Origin: Undaria pinnatifida
Taxonomy: Eukaryota > Sar > Phaeophyceae > Laminariales > Alariaceae
Length of the DNA stretch: 64,000 bases
Assembly (NCBI GenBank): GCA_012845835.1
Contig: JABAKD010000008.1
Coordinates: 16,421,223-16,485,222, forward strand
Reading direction: 5' to 3'
Position numbers and translations under genes: made by a program. Of the stretch, positions 21,413 through 33,904 are shown in pieces. Position 1 is the stretch's first letter. Every line of letters starts with the position of its first letter. The notes below the pieces were generated by a model. The model was given only the letters and a program-made list of their open reading frames with translations, did no database searches and had not been told where the DNA came from.

Positions 21413-22789
21413 CAATGCAACGGATGCGGGTTCATGAAACCATTGGTTGCAAGGGGGGTTGTTGTGCACTTCCCTCGTTTCCCTAAGACATCGTAAACTT
21501 CCGCCACCCAAGTGTTACAAGCCATTACATGGCCGATTAGTGTGGGGTGGATATTTGGTTGTTCCCGTTAAGTCCGTGCCGGTTCAGCTGGCCTGCCTTA
21601 CGTGTGGGTGAAGGGATCCATGTGATTCGCCAATATCAAAGGATATAGTAGTGTTGGAATGAGCGCCGGATATTTCAAAGGCTTTGCCAAGCGCTTTGGC
21701 ACGACACCGTTTTCCAACCAAGTAAAACAGCAAAATATTTTGCTGGTGAATTCTTGTTTTTGGTGGGCAAGGGTCACGGCGATAAGCTTCCAGCTTACAT
21801 TTTTGGTTCTTGCCGGTCTCAGTTCAACCGTATAATTTTATGTTTTCTGGATTAGAGAATTCGTTTCGGGAGAGGGGATTGGTGGGGATAAAGGAGGTCC
21901 GTTAAGGCTATACTATATCGGCGTTCGTTCGGACCGATACCACTTACTAGGCACGAATTCAGAATGTTTTTTTACAGAAACTAAATCAGGCGGAGGCGAA
22001 AATCGTGAGCTGCCAGCTGTCATCTGTTATTATTCAAACCTGAAACCCGCCTATCTCCTGATTATACACACGAGATATAGAAACAGGAGGAGATTGAGAT
22101 GGAAATGGCGAATGATTCTAGGGGGGAGTGCGCGGAGCCTTCCATCGTACGGCAAGTCGTTTCCACCTGGCCAATCGCTACAGGAGAGCGATTTGTTTTT
22201 TGAAGGGCTAAACATTGATGGCGAACCTTACAGCAATGTCACGACCGCATTCGACGGTTTGGGAAGTTGCGGTCTTAATTTACCATATTCGGTCAGCTTG
22301 AAGAACAATATATAGTAGTAGCGGTCCACAACCAATATACTCCACGATATGCGATCTTCACTGCCGTCTCATGCGGCCAAGTAGTTACAACAGACGCCAG
22401 TTTTATGGTGCGCGTATCACTAGCTACACATCATGGTTAAAAAGAGGAATAATATATGTATATAGGGTTTTTGTTGTTTAACATAATCACACATGGTCGG
22501 TGACAAAAGGGGAACAAAACATGTTTGGTGGTGCCGTAATTAAATATGGTAAGTGAGAAAGGGAAATATAATTGGATTATGTATTGCGACCGGGATCGAA
22601 TATATGCAGTCCGTGAGTAAAGGGGAATACATAAAAAGGTTTTTGCCATAACATAATCTAATATGGTCAATGAATAGAGGGGAAAAAGTACACCAGTTTC
22701 CGTGTTACCAGAATTATAGTCTAAATGGTCAGTGAAAAAAGGAGATTAATGTATTTAAAGGTTTTGTGATACCGGAAAAAACTATGATT
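21413..22789. other. Unassigned downstream of the haloperoxidase
   Basis: No polyadenylation signal was assigned. A plus frame around 22078-22200 reads SRGECAEPSIVRQVVSTWPI before a stop and looks protein-like but is unidentified. From 22440 an AT-rich stretch repeats AATATGGT.A.TGA and AGGGGAA.A motifs with a spacing of about 50-60 bases. Confidence 0.4.
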
Positions 22790-24495
22790 TGTCATATAAA
22801 CCTTCTAGAATAGTAAACATTACAAGCCAGATGATATAAAGGGATGTCTTATTGCTTCAATCGTCAGGTTTGTCCCCTTTGAGAATTTGTAGTTTCCGCG
22901 CACATATTGAAATGTCCCTCCCCCCCTCCCCCCCCCCCCCCCCCCTCCCCTCCCCCTCCACTGACCTCTTTTTCATAACAAACCCCAACCCTTTCCCCCC
23001 CCCGCCCCTCCGTCCCCCGATCCCCCCCCCCCCTTCCGCCTAGTCTGTCCAAACGCCCCACTCACAATCAAAATCGGCCTGAGTAATAAACACCTATACG
23101 CAGTTGATATCACGTCATTATCTTTCTGACCATCCATGACGTAGTTTTCAATTATATTCCCCCCAACCCCCCCCCCCCCTCCAACGCCCCCTCTTTTCCG
23201 ACCACCTACACGATCGCCTAGACCTAGCACCACGCGTATAACAAGCTGCTACATATCTTTGATCTCACAGCCGAAGTGTATTTGAATATTATTTGTGACC
23301 TAAACCTCCTAAAAATCCCCCCCCCCCCTCTTGCTCTCCCTTACTCAAACGCCCCATTAAATATCAACATCCGCCACATTAATAAACACTTCACGTACAG
23401 GATATCACCTCATTATCTTTCGAGAGCCATCCATGCCGCTGTGTTCACCCCCCCCCCCCCCTCCAACGCCCCCTCTTTCCCGACCACCTGCACGATCGCC
23501 TAGACCTAGCACCACGCGTATAACAAGCTGATACATATCTTGGATCTCACAGCCGAAGGCCGAAGTGTAATTGAATATTATTTGTGACCTAAACCTCCTA
23601 AAAAATCTCCCCCCCCCCCCCCTCTTGCTCTCCCTTACCACCAAATATCGAAATCCGCCACATTAATAAACACTTCACGCACAGGATCACCTCATTATCT
23701 TTCGAGAGCCATCCATGCCGCTGTGTTCCCCCCCCCCCCCCCCCCCCCCCCCGCCTCGAACGCCCCCTTCTTCCCCATTACCCGCACCTTCGCCTAGACC
23801 TAGCACCACACGTTTAGCAAACCCCTCACCTAAAGCCCTTCCCCCCCCCGCCCCCCCCCCGCCCCCACCCCCCACCCTCCCCCCCCAACCCATCCCAACC
23901 CCACCCCCTCGAACACTCCACCCTCTCTTTACCCACTGATTGTACGACTTACCCCAGGATATACATGATAAACTGATGTATTATTTCCAAAAATGTCACA
24001 TTCATCCCCTCGAAATAATGTATAGTTTCCAGGCACATATTGAGCTGCCCCCCCCCCGCCCCAACCCCCCCCCCCCCCCCCCCCGCCCCCAATAATATAC
24101 TGGTGCCAAAACCGTTAGATTTATCCCCTCGAAAGGATTTATAGCTTACATGCACAAATTGCCCCTTTCCCCCCTCCCCCCCCCCCCCGCCCCCCTCCAA
24201 ACCCGCTCGCTTTTGATCAAAACCAGGCCCCCGCTTTCCCTTCACAGCTGTCAGATTTTGTCTTCCTCAGAAACGGGTTTTATAGTTTCCGCGCACAGAC
24301 TGACTAAAATCATCCTGTTGACCCTGATAGCTACACTGTAGCTGTAAGGGGAGTCGCCGACCTATATCCTTAATGAGGACACACAACTCGTAATGCGCGC
24401 GATCGGAGTATCACACACAGCTTGCAAAGATGAGTTTCGACGAAATCTTCGATCTCACAGCTGGAGTGTATTTTAATTTTTATAATAATGTGCTG
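22790..24495 (-). repeat. G-tract repeat family, long copy B (inverted)
   Basis: Reverse-complement counterpart of 4.19-5.72 kb, with C-tracts on the plus strand (22919-22945, 23020-23034, 23164-23182, 23447-23462, 23607-23624, 23728-23753, 24065-24084). Both ends match: the 22800-22920 flank corresponds to 5620-5720, and the head module lies at 24390-24480. Internally it holds about three tandem units of roughly 280 bases, marked by CGCCTAGACCTAGCACCACRCGT at about 23216, 23497 and 23792. Confidence 0.8.
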
Positions 24496-25425
24496 TTAAG
24501 GTCACTCCACAATCTGCATACTACAGGGGGGGTGGGGACGGGTCTTACGATAGAGTTTCAACACACTTGTTTTGGATCCCAAAACCTGATCTAGGTAAAT
24601 ATAACACTGCTGACCGGTTGAACAATCCCATGGCCTAAAGAAACAACGAGAATCGTGCAAGAAAAGGTATATTTTCCCTATAATTTTGTGTTAAGGAACC
24701 CCGTCATTCGGAGGCCATTTCCGACGACAAGTGTATCAGCATCGAATCGGGCGCCCTGTCTTACTCCCTCTTCTCACCTAGCTGCCTATGAGCTCACACT
24801 CGTTGAGACGTATAGCGAGATCCAACCATACCTTCCGTTCATTTCGTTCTCCGGGACGTTCACCAAGCACAGTGACAGGTTTGTCAAGATCCAAGATACC
24901 AACAGCGTGATCAAACGTAGGCGACAGGTGACGCGGATGTACATGCATACGAGTGAACAGGGTCATGCACATGCACACAGTGGTTTCCGTTTTCACGTTT
25001 TCACGTTTCGATTTTCACTTGATTTCTTCGATCTTTGGTGTTCAAAGACTGAACATGTGAGGAACAGCTTCGAGTGTAACACCAAGGTTGGTTTCTGCGG
25101 GGGCTGGATATTCAATCGAATGCCCTGTCCCCTGGAAAAGGCGTTCTTCTCACGCAAATGAAACCCTCCGCATAATGAAAACTCCGTTCCGAAACTCACA
25201 GAGATATCTTCCACTTCTCTGCGCCCGATGCGCCGCGGATGAGACCACGACCCACCGTACGCGTTTGCGTTCCTGCGATTGACCGCCGTAACACGCCCCC
25301 ACGCCTGGCATAATCATCCAGAACTTAAAATAATGCTACCGGGGTCCGCGGAACCTCTCACACAGACCCATCGTTCTGAAACGGTTTGGGCTGAGATCGC
25401 CAGCTTCTTCTCCTGTTCATGGGGC
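24496..25425. other. Unassigned; one long open frame
   Basis: The plus strand is open for 168 codons (24655-25161), including HLAAYELTLVETYSEIQPYL and SFSGTFTKHSDRFVKIQDTN. Composition looks protein-like, but I recognise no family and no splice context was established. It may be an exon or chance. Confidence 0.3.
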
Positions 25426-25830
25426 TCATCCTAGGCTCATGATTGGAATTGGTGTTGTCTCAAAATCCTTTTCGCGCTTGACTTCTTGCCGTCTAAGTCC
25501 TTCCCAATCGCCATCTCGATACCTCACTCGCCAGTGCGGGTCTTTGAAGTCGTATGATTTCATAGCCAGCTCCGCTATTTGAGAACAATACTTTGGGCAG
25601 GACATCAGATCCATTCTCCGTTAAGGTTCTTCGCAAATACACTATCTTCCAGCACCCATAAGTATGCGCTTGACTTCTTGGCGGCTCAGTCACTGCTAGT
25701 CGCCATCTTGATACTCACTTGCCAGTGCTGGTCTTTGAAGTCGTACGCCTTCATAGGCAACTCCGCCATTTGCGAACAACATATTGGGCAGGACATCAGC
25801 TCCTTTTTTCTCCGTTAAGGTCCTTGGAAA
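25426..25830 (-). pseudogene. Tandemly duplicated protein fragment with a Tudor-like DGD motif
   Basis: On the minus strand a 62-residue frame (25614 to 25426) reads MDLMSCPKYCSQIAELAMKS, YDFKDPHWRVRYRDGDWEGL and RRQEVKREK. An upstream diverged copy offset by 192 bases (25618-25830) reads SCPICCSQMAELPMKAYDFK and DQHWQVSIK before stops. The W.V.Y.DGD.E.L..QEV pattern resembles Tudor-like or chromo-like folds found in algal gene and transposon proteins; that assignment is inference. It is clearly a decayed tandem repeat of a once-coding unit. Confidence 0.5.
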
Positions 25831-26339
25831 CTACACTCTCTTCCAGTATACATAAGAATGTCTCAATCGTCAATCTTGATCGTTGAAGTCTCACACCTGC
25901 ACAGTCGGTGAAGAATCCAGTTTCCATCTTGATTTTGGATCGGGCGCAATCAAAGCGTTTTTATTTTCGCTCTCCAGTGCCGCCCCCGCTACAACACTTT
26001 TCTCCTCGGCGCCACCGCCACTGTGCAACACCTCCTGAGCCCGGCGTATGTGAGCGTCGAAGCCAAACGGGCATCCCGGTCATAATTAGGAAACAGCCCG
26101 TGCATCTTTCTTCTCCGCCTATAGCCGTCTGTTCACTAATACAACGCGCCTCTTTCAGCAGTATCAATCTTGGTCGATGATGAGAGGTCGCGACCTTCGC
26201 AATTCCTACAAACAGTAGCAGTCGACTAACCGACGGTTCAGACAAAAGACAATTTTCCGGCTCCACGCCTATAGGTAGGGGAACATCTTGCCATATAATG
26301 TTTTGTTTCGAGCGCAAAAGGGCTTAGATTCCTGTTGGA
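25831..26339. other. Unassigned
   Basis: Short frames open on both strands; nothing recognised. Confidence 0.35.
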
Positions 26340-26640
26340 ACATGTTCCTGATCGTCTGTCAGGCTGCCGTCATCGTTAGTGTTGTTACTACCACCGTCGT
26401 GGCACTACTACTTACTGTAGTACCTACGCACAGCCATCGTGGCCTTGGCTTTTGTCGCGCGATCTAGATTATAATTTCTTTTTATTTCGGCAGCAATGTT
26501 ACACTACCACCATCGGTGTTGTTTCTGCCACCGTCGTGTCACTATTGTTGCTGTATAGCACACACAGCCGTCGTGATCTTGGCCATTGTCGCGCCATCTA
26601 GATTGTTTCTAGAGATCACAGCAGCACCATGACACCATAT
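26340..26640 (+). repeat. 137-bp tandem duplication
   Basis: Two diverged units, anchored by CCACCGTCGT at 26391 and 26528, each with GTCACTA/GGCACTA, CACAGCCRTCGTG, CTTGGC, GTCGCGC and GATCTAGATT. No coding function recognised. Confidence 0.7.
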
Positions 26641-27416
26641 GGCTTCCGTCGTTCGAAGACGGCATGATCAACGCAAATCATGCCATCGTAAATATAGCTG
26701 CAACAGCAGTAGAACCTGCCTAACTATATCATACCTACCAGTCTGTGTGAAGTACTCGGCCTCCGGGAAGTGTGATGATGCAGGCGGCACGTATATAGGT
26801 TGCTCAGCAGAAGATTCTTGGAGACTGCGTGGTACATCCTGCTGTTAGCAGCTGTTCTGTTTTTTCGGTGAACCCCGAGAATCGCAATATCACCTTCTTC
26901 TGCTGCAGATGTTGCCATCGATCAATGCTGCTCCGCTGCAATATTGTATTGCTGCACTGCTGCTGCGGCAGCGGGCCTATGGTTTCGCTTACTACCAGGT
27001 ACTTGATACCGGTAGGTACCAGTATGAGTGAGTGTGGCACGCTTGCTGAATGTGGTTGCATTGGAATTGTTGATTGTCCTCATGAACATGACGGTTATGA
27101 CCCATCTTATATCATGGAGTTCCATACATTGGCAAGAGATTCATGTATAAGGTGTAAGGGGATTGTTTGGCCGGATGTTTCCCGGCATGATTTGCGATGA
27201 GCTGTCATTCGTAATTTTGCTACATATGAGACCGAGTCAGGCTCGACGGCTGGACAAAAATAGAGAGAGTTATGTGTCACCGTCTTGAGTCATCACCACG
27301 TCTTCCCGCGCCAGCTACTAATACACCTTCAGAGATCCATCAACACCCTATTGAGAGCCGTTTGATTTCTTTTTGTAGGTGCAGCCAAGGCCAGCCTACA
27401 GAGGTAGGAAAGAGCC
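26641..27416. other. Unassigned
   Basis: CTGCTG-rich patches at 26885-26975. No gene recognised. Confidence 0.35.
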
Positions 27417-27720
27417 ATGTCAGGTCCGGGTGATTTTGTCAATAGTGTAGACTGTTTAAGAGAGGACGTACAGCTGGTCAAGGTGCGGATAACGTTGCAG
27501 AAGGGCGTAAGAGACGTCGGACTCGCTGAGGCAGCTCAGTGAGCGTCATGTGCAAAGTAGGTGTATGGCCTGACTACATTTTGTTTCTAAGGGGTGTCGA
27601 TAATGCAAGGCGCACTACAACTTCTACGCGAGGAACACGAGCTTCAAGCTGATGTGATGCGTAAAATGTACGAAGAGGTGGTTTTGTTCGTAAATGATAG
27701 AACGCGAGAGACGAGAGAAA
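27417..27720 (+). CDS. Possible fragments of a hypothetical gene
   Basis: Two protein-like plus frames. One runs from ATG 27417 to a stop near 27540 (42 residues, including VDCLREDVQLVKVRITLQKG). The other, from about 27594, contains MQGALQLLREEHELQADVMR and KMYEEVVLFVND, a predicted amphipathic helix, before entering the GA repeat. A donor-like CA|GTGAGC lies at the end of the first, but simple joining to the second does not keep phase. Unidentified. Confidence 0.25.
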
Positions 27721-28040
<320 letters not shown>

Positions 28041-28424
28041 AGTATACATATTTCGTCTCAGAAGCAACGGTACGGTCCTATCGAAGCCAAACCTGAGGCG
28101 AAGCTGGTATATCTGCATGGTGCTGGTGTCGACAGAGCTGGAGAGAAGCAGTTGTTGCAGAGGCAGCAGCTGCTCCCGTCGCTCCACCTGCAGCAAGAGC
28201 AGTCGTCAGAGAATTGCTACGTCTGCAACGAGGAAGAATTGCCGATGAAACAACCGTCATCACCACCGCCACCGCCGCCGCCACCGTGGCCACCGCTACC
28301 GTCGTCATCACAGCCGCCGTCGTCGTCACCCGCCGCTATCATCGCCACCGTCGCCGCCGCTGCCGTCGCCGTTGTTTTTGCTGCCGCTGAGACCGCTGCT
28401 ACCACTGTATCTGCAAGCCCGTAA
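28041..28424 (+). repeat. GCN/CCN trinucleotide-rich segment
   Basis: From about 28240 to 28400 the sequence is a degenerate CCG/CCA/GTC trinucleotide repeat. It stays open in several frames: a Pro-rich frame to TAA near 28422, an Ala/Val/Thr frame, and antisense frames. The upstream part has a protein-like frame (AVVRELLRLQRGRIADE), but no family is recognised. Confidence 0.6.
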
Positions 28425-28639
28425 TAAAACCAGGTCCGTGCCTGAATCTTTGGCTACTTTACTTTGTACAAGATAAAATGAAAAGGAGAGATTGGATTAC
28501 TTGGGCGGCAGGAGCCGGGCGAGAGGTTGAGGGGATTTCGAGCGCGATGGAACACACGTATAAATTCTGAATCAACGATGAGAGAGCGGTGGTGGGCACT
28601 GGTGGAGCGGGGGTGGGCACTGGTGGAAGGGTCTGCACC
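28425..28639. other. Unassigned
   Basis: A short direct repeat GGTGGGCACTGGTGGA occurs twice at 28590-28630, immediately left of the long-inverted-repeat element. Confidence 0.4.
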
Positions 28640-29360
28640 ATGAGCTACTTGCTTTCAATATTTTTTTATCGTACTTTAGCCTGTGGGGGTGGAGACAATC
28701 GGGCAAATACTATCTTGGTTAATGTAGGGTGATGGCCTAGTTTGCGAGGGAAAAAACACATAGTAGAATCGCACATAAAAGTGTTGAACAAACGACCAGT
28801 AAGCCAGCACACCAACACATCGAGGGACATATAATCTTCCATAGGGCATCCCGGACGCACCAGACGGCATCCACAACAATCAAGCGCTCTCTCGAAGAGG
28901 CTGCCAGGTTCCTAGAGGACGCTCTGCGGGATTGCCCACGGCAGACATGCTGACGCGTCATCGAGAACGCCCAAAGCGGCCCAAATTTAGCCCTTTGCTA
29001 CGAACACGTAGCAGCCAGCAAACAATTTTCGAAATCAGAAGGATCGTTTCACGTTCGTTGGAGACCGACGAGCTGTGGCCCACATACAAACGCAACGCGC
29101 CACAAACGCGCCACCCACGCCAACGGCACAGGTGTGGAAGACTCTTCTGGCTCTACCCCCGGCCCGCAGCAAAGCCTGTTTGCAGCCCACCAACAGCAGC
29201 AGTAAAGTGGCCTTTCGGCGATTTTGAATTTTCAGCAGTCTGCTAGGGAATCAAAAAGCCACACCCGTACATGAAAACCCGCGAACAGTTTGAATTTCAA
29301 AAGGTAGGAGATCGGAAGACAGGACGACACTAAACAAGGCAGACCGAAGACACGGCGCGT
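28640..29360 (+). repeat. Left long inverted repeat (copy 1)
   Basis: Pairs with 33905-34640. The plus-strand frame at 28932-29246 is a by-product, since the same sequence is shared by the third copy at 56.4-57.1 kb with disruptions. Confidence 0.75.
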
Positions 29361-30830
29361 TTTTTTCCACCCGGGAGCAGCCCTTCTCCACCCATGGGGC
29401 AGCCGGTCACCACGCTTGAAGAATCCACTTTGTTGAAGCCTCGAGTTAGCGTCTGAAACGCTTCTTATATCCTTGTTGTGCGACTGTTTCCCATGTCACA
29501 CCATCGTGTATCGGCCATTTCCGGACTTGCAAGGAGGACGTTGCGGATGCAAGCGTTGGTCTCCGGCTAGACGATTCAGCCAGACGTTTGTGGTTCGCGA
29601 GACATCGCCCGGATGACCAGAACTGCTCACGGAAACACTCCAGAGTTTCATAACTTATTGATGTTACACAAGATCGACAAGGTCGGCAATACCGATTTTG
29701 CCGTTGAATATCTACTGCTGCTGTACATCATGACGTGTTAATCGATGACCAGTCCCAGGTGTGTACTCATAAATCGTTTCATATATAGCTACATTTTTCT
29801 CTGACCTGTCTCCCCCTGCTCTGGCATGAAACCCAATCCAAGCAAATTCTCCGCATAAATCAAACATCATTTTCATCAGATCCCTCAAACCGCTTCGTTT
29901 TGTTCCCAGCAGTTGAGAACATCATTAACAGCAGTTGAGCACATCATCAACAGCAGTTGAGCACATTATAACACACGAGAGTGACAGAAAATCACGCCGC
30001 AGTCACCCACACAGCAGCATTAGCACAGCAGCCTCTGCACAGTCGGTAGTCAGCGTCGAGGGTAGCAACCGGTCTGTGGGCTTCCTGCCATTCATACTGA
30101 TACCCTGCGGTGATGTTTGCTGCGGTGAGATTCTCCGTTCTGCAACAATACCTCTTGTTCATACTCCTCAACTTCCCCGAATCATAAAAATAATCTGCAG
30201 CACAGCCGGTAGCATGACCAGAAGACTGTTTTTTATGCGTGTCGAGTACACCTGGCGTCCATGCTTGATATTCATTCTAGAGACATACAAAGTATGTGTG
30301 ACACAGGATAAACGTAGCAATCTTATTTAATAATCAACGTAAAGCAAGTGAAATGCCGGCGTACCGGGCACGACAGCACAACAAATCTACCGAGACCACA
30401 ACATAAGAAAAAATGGAAAGTAAAGAAGAAAACACTAAGGGCTCTGAAGAATGTGATGCAAGGAAGCCAGATCACTTGTAATGAGGAATAACCTACAGGC
30501 TGACGAAGAGAAACAGCTAACTGTTGCACGGACAAAACAGCAGGAAGAAGAGGAAGATACCGGCATAAGGCCAGTGGGGAGGGAAAACGACGGAATAAAG
30601 AGATAAATACGGCAATAGAAATGAACAAAGCAAGCAAGATAACAAATTTCATTACTGCCGCCTTCGCGCTCCCCCCGTTGAACTCGATGAATACAAAGAA
30701 AGCGAACACTACCGCTCACTATTGGGTTCGGGGCTATACTGTACTTGAACACGATCCACATATCAGTCGAACCGGTACCTTGCCACACCATGTGCCATTT
30801 CGATTCATTGTTCGTTCATAGCTGTATCGG
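29361..30830. other. Non-coding interior of copy 1
   Basis: Colinear with 57.1-58.68 kb in copy 2. It includes a short tandem array of AACAGCAGTTGAGCACATCATC-type units at 29905-29970 (counterpart 57640-57705). No protein family recognised. Confidence 0.55.
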
Positions 30831-30856
30831 TACGCCCCCCCCCCCCCCCCCCCCTT
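30831..30856 (+). repeat. C-tract at the LINE 3' end
   Basis: About 20 consecutive C residues; the equivalent point in copy 2 (58683-58706) is also a C-tract. Relative to the antisense LINE frame it sits just after the C-terminal coding remnant. Confidence 0.7.
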
Positions 30857-30865
30857 CAGTTCCCC

Positions 30866-32410
30866 TTGCTGCTTCTCTTGGCGTCCACTGTTGCGTGCAT
30901 TGGCCAGTTCCTGTCCACGTCGGTCCTGTGTCATTTCATCATGAAGCGGCCCGCCGCGTCGACGACTCCCCGGTACCAGTTTCCACTCTTCTTAGCCGCC
31001 CTCGACCATATCACACTCTTCACTCCTAACAGCAAAGGGGGAATGTCCGTTGACCCCTCGGTGGCTTTGAATGCTTTGATATCGTGTGCTAGAGATTGGT
31101 CTCATTTCTTATTTGGTCGGCCTGGTCCCGGATTGTCCCCGTACATCGACAAAAATCGCAAACATCACGCGATGGGTCAGCCTCTCAGTTGTCGCTCTTT
31201 CTACGGCTCCCGCAAAGAGGAGGTGGCTTTTGCGGGTGGTCGTCTCGACGCTTTCACATTGTGTTGACGGTCTCAGCGGTAGAGATGTGGTGGTCGGCGC
31301 GTTGTCGGCGCTGAAAGCCAATATCCGTGTTAGGAGAACGTTTAGGGTGCCGTTCGGAGGTCAGCGAAGTGCCCCTGGCCGAGGTTCCGAGCCACACGCC
31401 CATAAAGCAGGGTGTCCGTCACCTCGGTCCTGAGCAGGCCCACCTTTCATGTGAACGAAGCATCTTTCATATCGTACAGCCCCCGCCTGAAACGATCGTC
31501 ACCTCGGTCCTGAGCAGGCCCGCCTTTCATGTGAACGAAGCATCTTTCATATCGTACAGCCCCCGCCTGAAACGATCGTAGCATGTCCCTCTTATAACGA
31601 TCGTAGCATGCCCACGCGAGTCGGATTCGTCGTTCATTGATGGCATAATGTCGACGCTTTCGTTGATAAGACCGCACCCAGGTACAGAAAATGCATCGTC
31701 TGCAGATATATCTCTAACCCGCCGCTTCGACAACGAGCGGTGGGGCCGGGAGAATCTTGTTGAGTGTGTGGAGCAGCATTGTTTCCGTTTTCGTTTCGGG
31801 CACGGTGAGATAGGCTGATTCGAAAACGGTCACAATGACACTGACCTTTGCAAGGTTTTCCGTTGATTTAGACACAACGCCTGCATCGTCGGCGTACAGC
31901 ATACCACATACCGACCTCCGTACACATGCCAGTGGTTCAACCCTCAACCCGCTCTTCTCGAAGTCTTCCTCGAGGTGCGCCAAGTCCCTCAAGATTCCTG
32001 GGTCCTCACTGAAACATGACGGAACGAAATGTTCCGCTGTGCGGCGAAAATACAATGCGAAGAAGCGGCGACAGTACACATCCTTGAGCCGCAATCTCTA
32101 AGTGACGTCATGCCATTCATAGTGTCCACCGTCATCCGTACGCACGAGAGCTCGCATGTCTTCGTGGAACTGACCAAGAATGATCAACATCGTCTCGGGT
32201 ACGCGGAAACGTGCGAGCACCACCCACAGCCGCTTTCAGTCGACGGAGTTCTGTTGCATCTGGAGATCGACGAAGAACATCAGCAGAGGGATTCTTCTAG
32301 CTCGTCTGAGTTCTTGCAAGCGGCGCACAACGAATGCCTAAAATATATTATTCCTCGATACAAAGGATGGGCTGGCACTCCCTCAGGGTTGTGATCGCTC
32401 TAGGCGACGC
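30866..32410 (-). pseudogene. LINE (non-LTR) reverse transcriptase, C-terminal half, copy 1
   Basis: Minus strand, read from 32410 downwards in broken frames. RT palm with the YADD box (CGMLYADDAGVVSKST, about 31890), then ETKTETMLLHTLNKI, then the thumb region (NERRIRLAWACYDRYKRD, LYDMKDASFT). A C-terminal block follows with CESVETTTRKSHLLFAGAVE (about 31230) and further remnants towards 30870. Several frameshifts and stops make it dead. An 80-bp tandem duplication (anchored at 31421 and 31501) disrupts the thumb. The endonuclease domain is not seen. LINE assignment comes from the YADD box and downstream blocks I know from algal LINE ORF2 proteins. Confidence 0.8.
31419..31578 (+). repeat. 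80-bp tandem duplication in the LINE
   Basis: Two near-identical units begin at about 31419 and 31499 (ACCTCGGTCCTGAGCAGGCC at 31421 and 31501). The unit is single in the copy at 59.2 kb, so the duplication is specific to copy 1. Confidence 0.85.
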
Positions 32411-33904
32411 TCTCACTCCGGGGCTCAGAACCACGAAATCGTGGCATCATTCATCAAACCATGGACGCTGCTGATGCCGCTGCTGTTGAATGCCGGTTGT
32501 TTTGTTGTGAAACAATAGATTATTACCCTTGGTGGAGTATCAGCTACTTGTACCGCATAATGTGGCCCGACTGCAGAATGAGAATTGTCGCAACATAGAC
32601 TACACAGTACACAGCAGCAGCCGTAACGAACGTCTAGACTTCCTTCTGACATTCATGTAAATGAACAAGAACAACAGCACGCATTATGGCGATGTGACAA
32701 AAAACCGACGAACTGCATACCGGCTGTCATCCACCAACCAACAACGCACTTATGATGACGGCATTCTTTCTGTTACTAAACTTCTTGATCAATCTTCGGG
32801 CTCAACGTAGATGAGAAGGGCAATTGCCCTGGGTACAGTCAGGGGCGCAAGCTGCAGGGCGCAACCCGTGCGAGCCCCCTCCACAGTACAACGCTGTCTT
32901 TCATTACCCAGCCCGCGATCAAGGGGGTGCCGTGTTGTTTTCGTTGTACGTGACATTACAATTTTTGCTACTCCGAGAGAATCGAGCAAGGACCGCATCA
33001 AATACGTTTTGTCACAGCAATGTAGAGCGCAAGCGTGGACTCTACGAGCGCAAGATGCCGGTGAGAAAGGCACATCGACACACAAATCACGGACAGTGGG
33101 CGCCCACGCCCACACCGAACACACCATATCTGCAGGCCTCTGGCATGACCTCCACCTTGCATTCGACAGAGATTTTTTTTGTTTTTTTTTTCATGCGTGA
33201 CATCATCGACCGATAGCTTCCTGCTTTGGGGGGGTAACGACCAATGGCAGCGATTAGTCCATTTATGGTCTATTCAACGACTGGCTAGATTAATGTGGCT
33301 TTTACTTTCGTTCGTGAGAATTCGAAATATTTGAACTTCAAAGAAAATATGGGCATGCGTGGGCTTTCGTGTCTATTCAAGAAGGTCTCGCGCGGGAGGT
33401 GGTGGATCTCAAGAGACTGCTGTGATGGTGGCGTCATGGTGTTGTTCCTGTCGACGGCCACCTTCTCATGCACAGATATGGAGCAAACGGATTATGCTGC
33501 AGAAGCTCTCGTTTAGGAACACTACGAGGTGCCTGCGTTAATATTTGCGCCGCCAAGCTAAAGCCGCTTGTCGGTGCTTGACAGAGCGGCGCCACCGGGC
33601 CAGCAGAGGGCCTCCAAGGAATGATCGGAGCATATGGCGAGAGTAAAGAGGTCTTGCAAGGAGTCGCGTGCGAACCGCGGGCGTATGTACCACATTGGGC
33701 GGCAGTATGCTTCAGCTCTTCGGTCACGGAGATAATTTCGAAAACATTTCAGCCATGCCATCGAAGCCGTAGACTACTACATCTCCCCCGTCGAAGCTGA
33801 CACACAGATCAATGTGATGGAAACAATGTTCACTCGAATAAGCAAGGCGTGCCACGTATAGGCGACCCGGACTCCGATTTGATCGTACTCGGGGTGAGCC
33901 TGTT
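32411..33904. other. Right interior of copy 1
   Basis: Colinear with 60.55-61.62 kb up to about 33540, then unmatched. Frames open on both strands (for example minus 33127 to 32789) are partly preserved in copy 2, but only as far as duplicated DNA predicts. No domain recognised. Confidence 0.5.

Noticed and set aside
22852-23939. Proline-rich and glycine-rich open frames
   Set aside because: Produced by C/G homopolymer tracts inside the dispersed repeat.
32789-33127. Conserved minus-strand protein in both long-inverted-repeat copies
   Set aside because: Similarity extends equally through the non-coding flanks, so it reflects duplicated DNA; no domain recognised.
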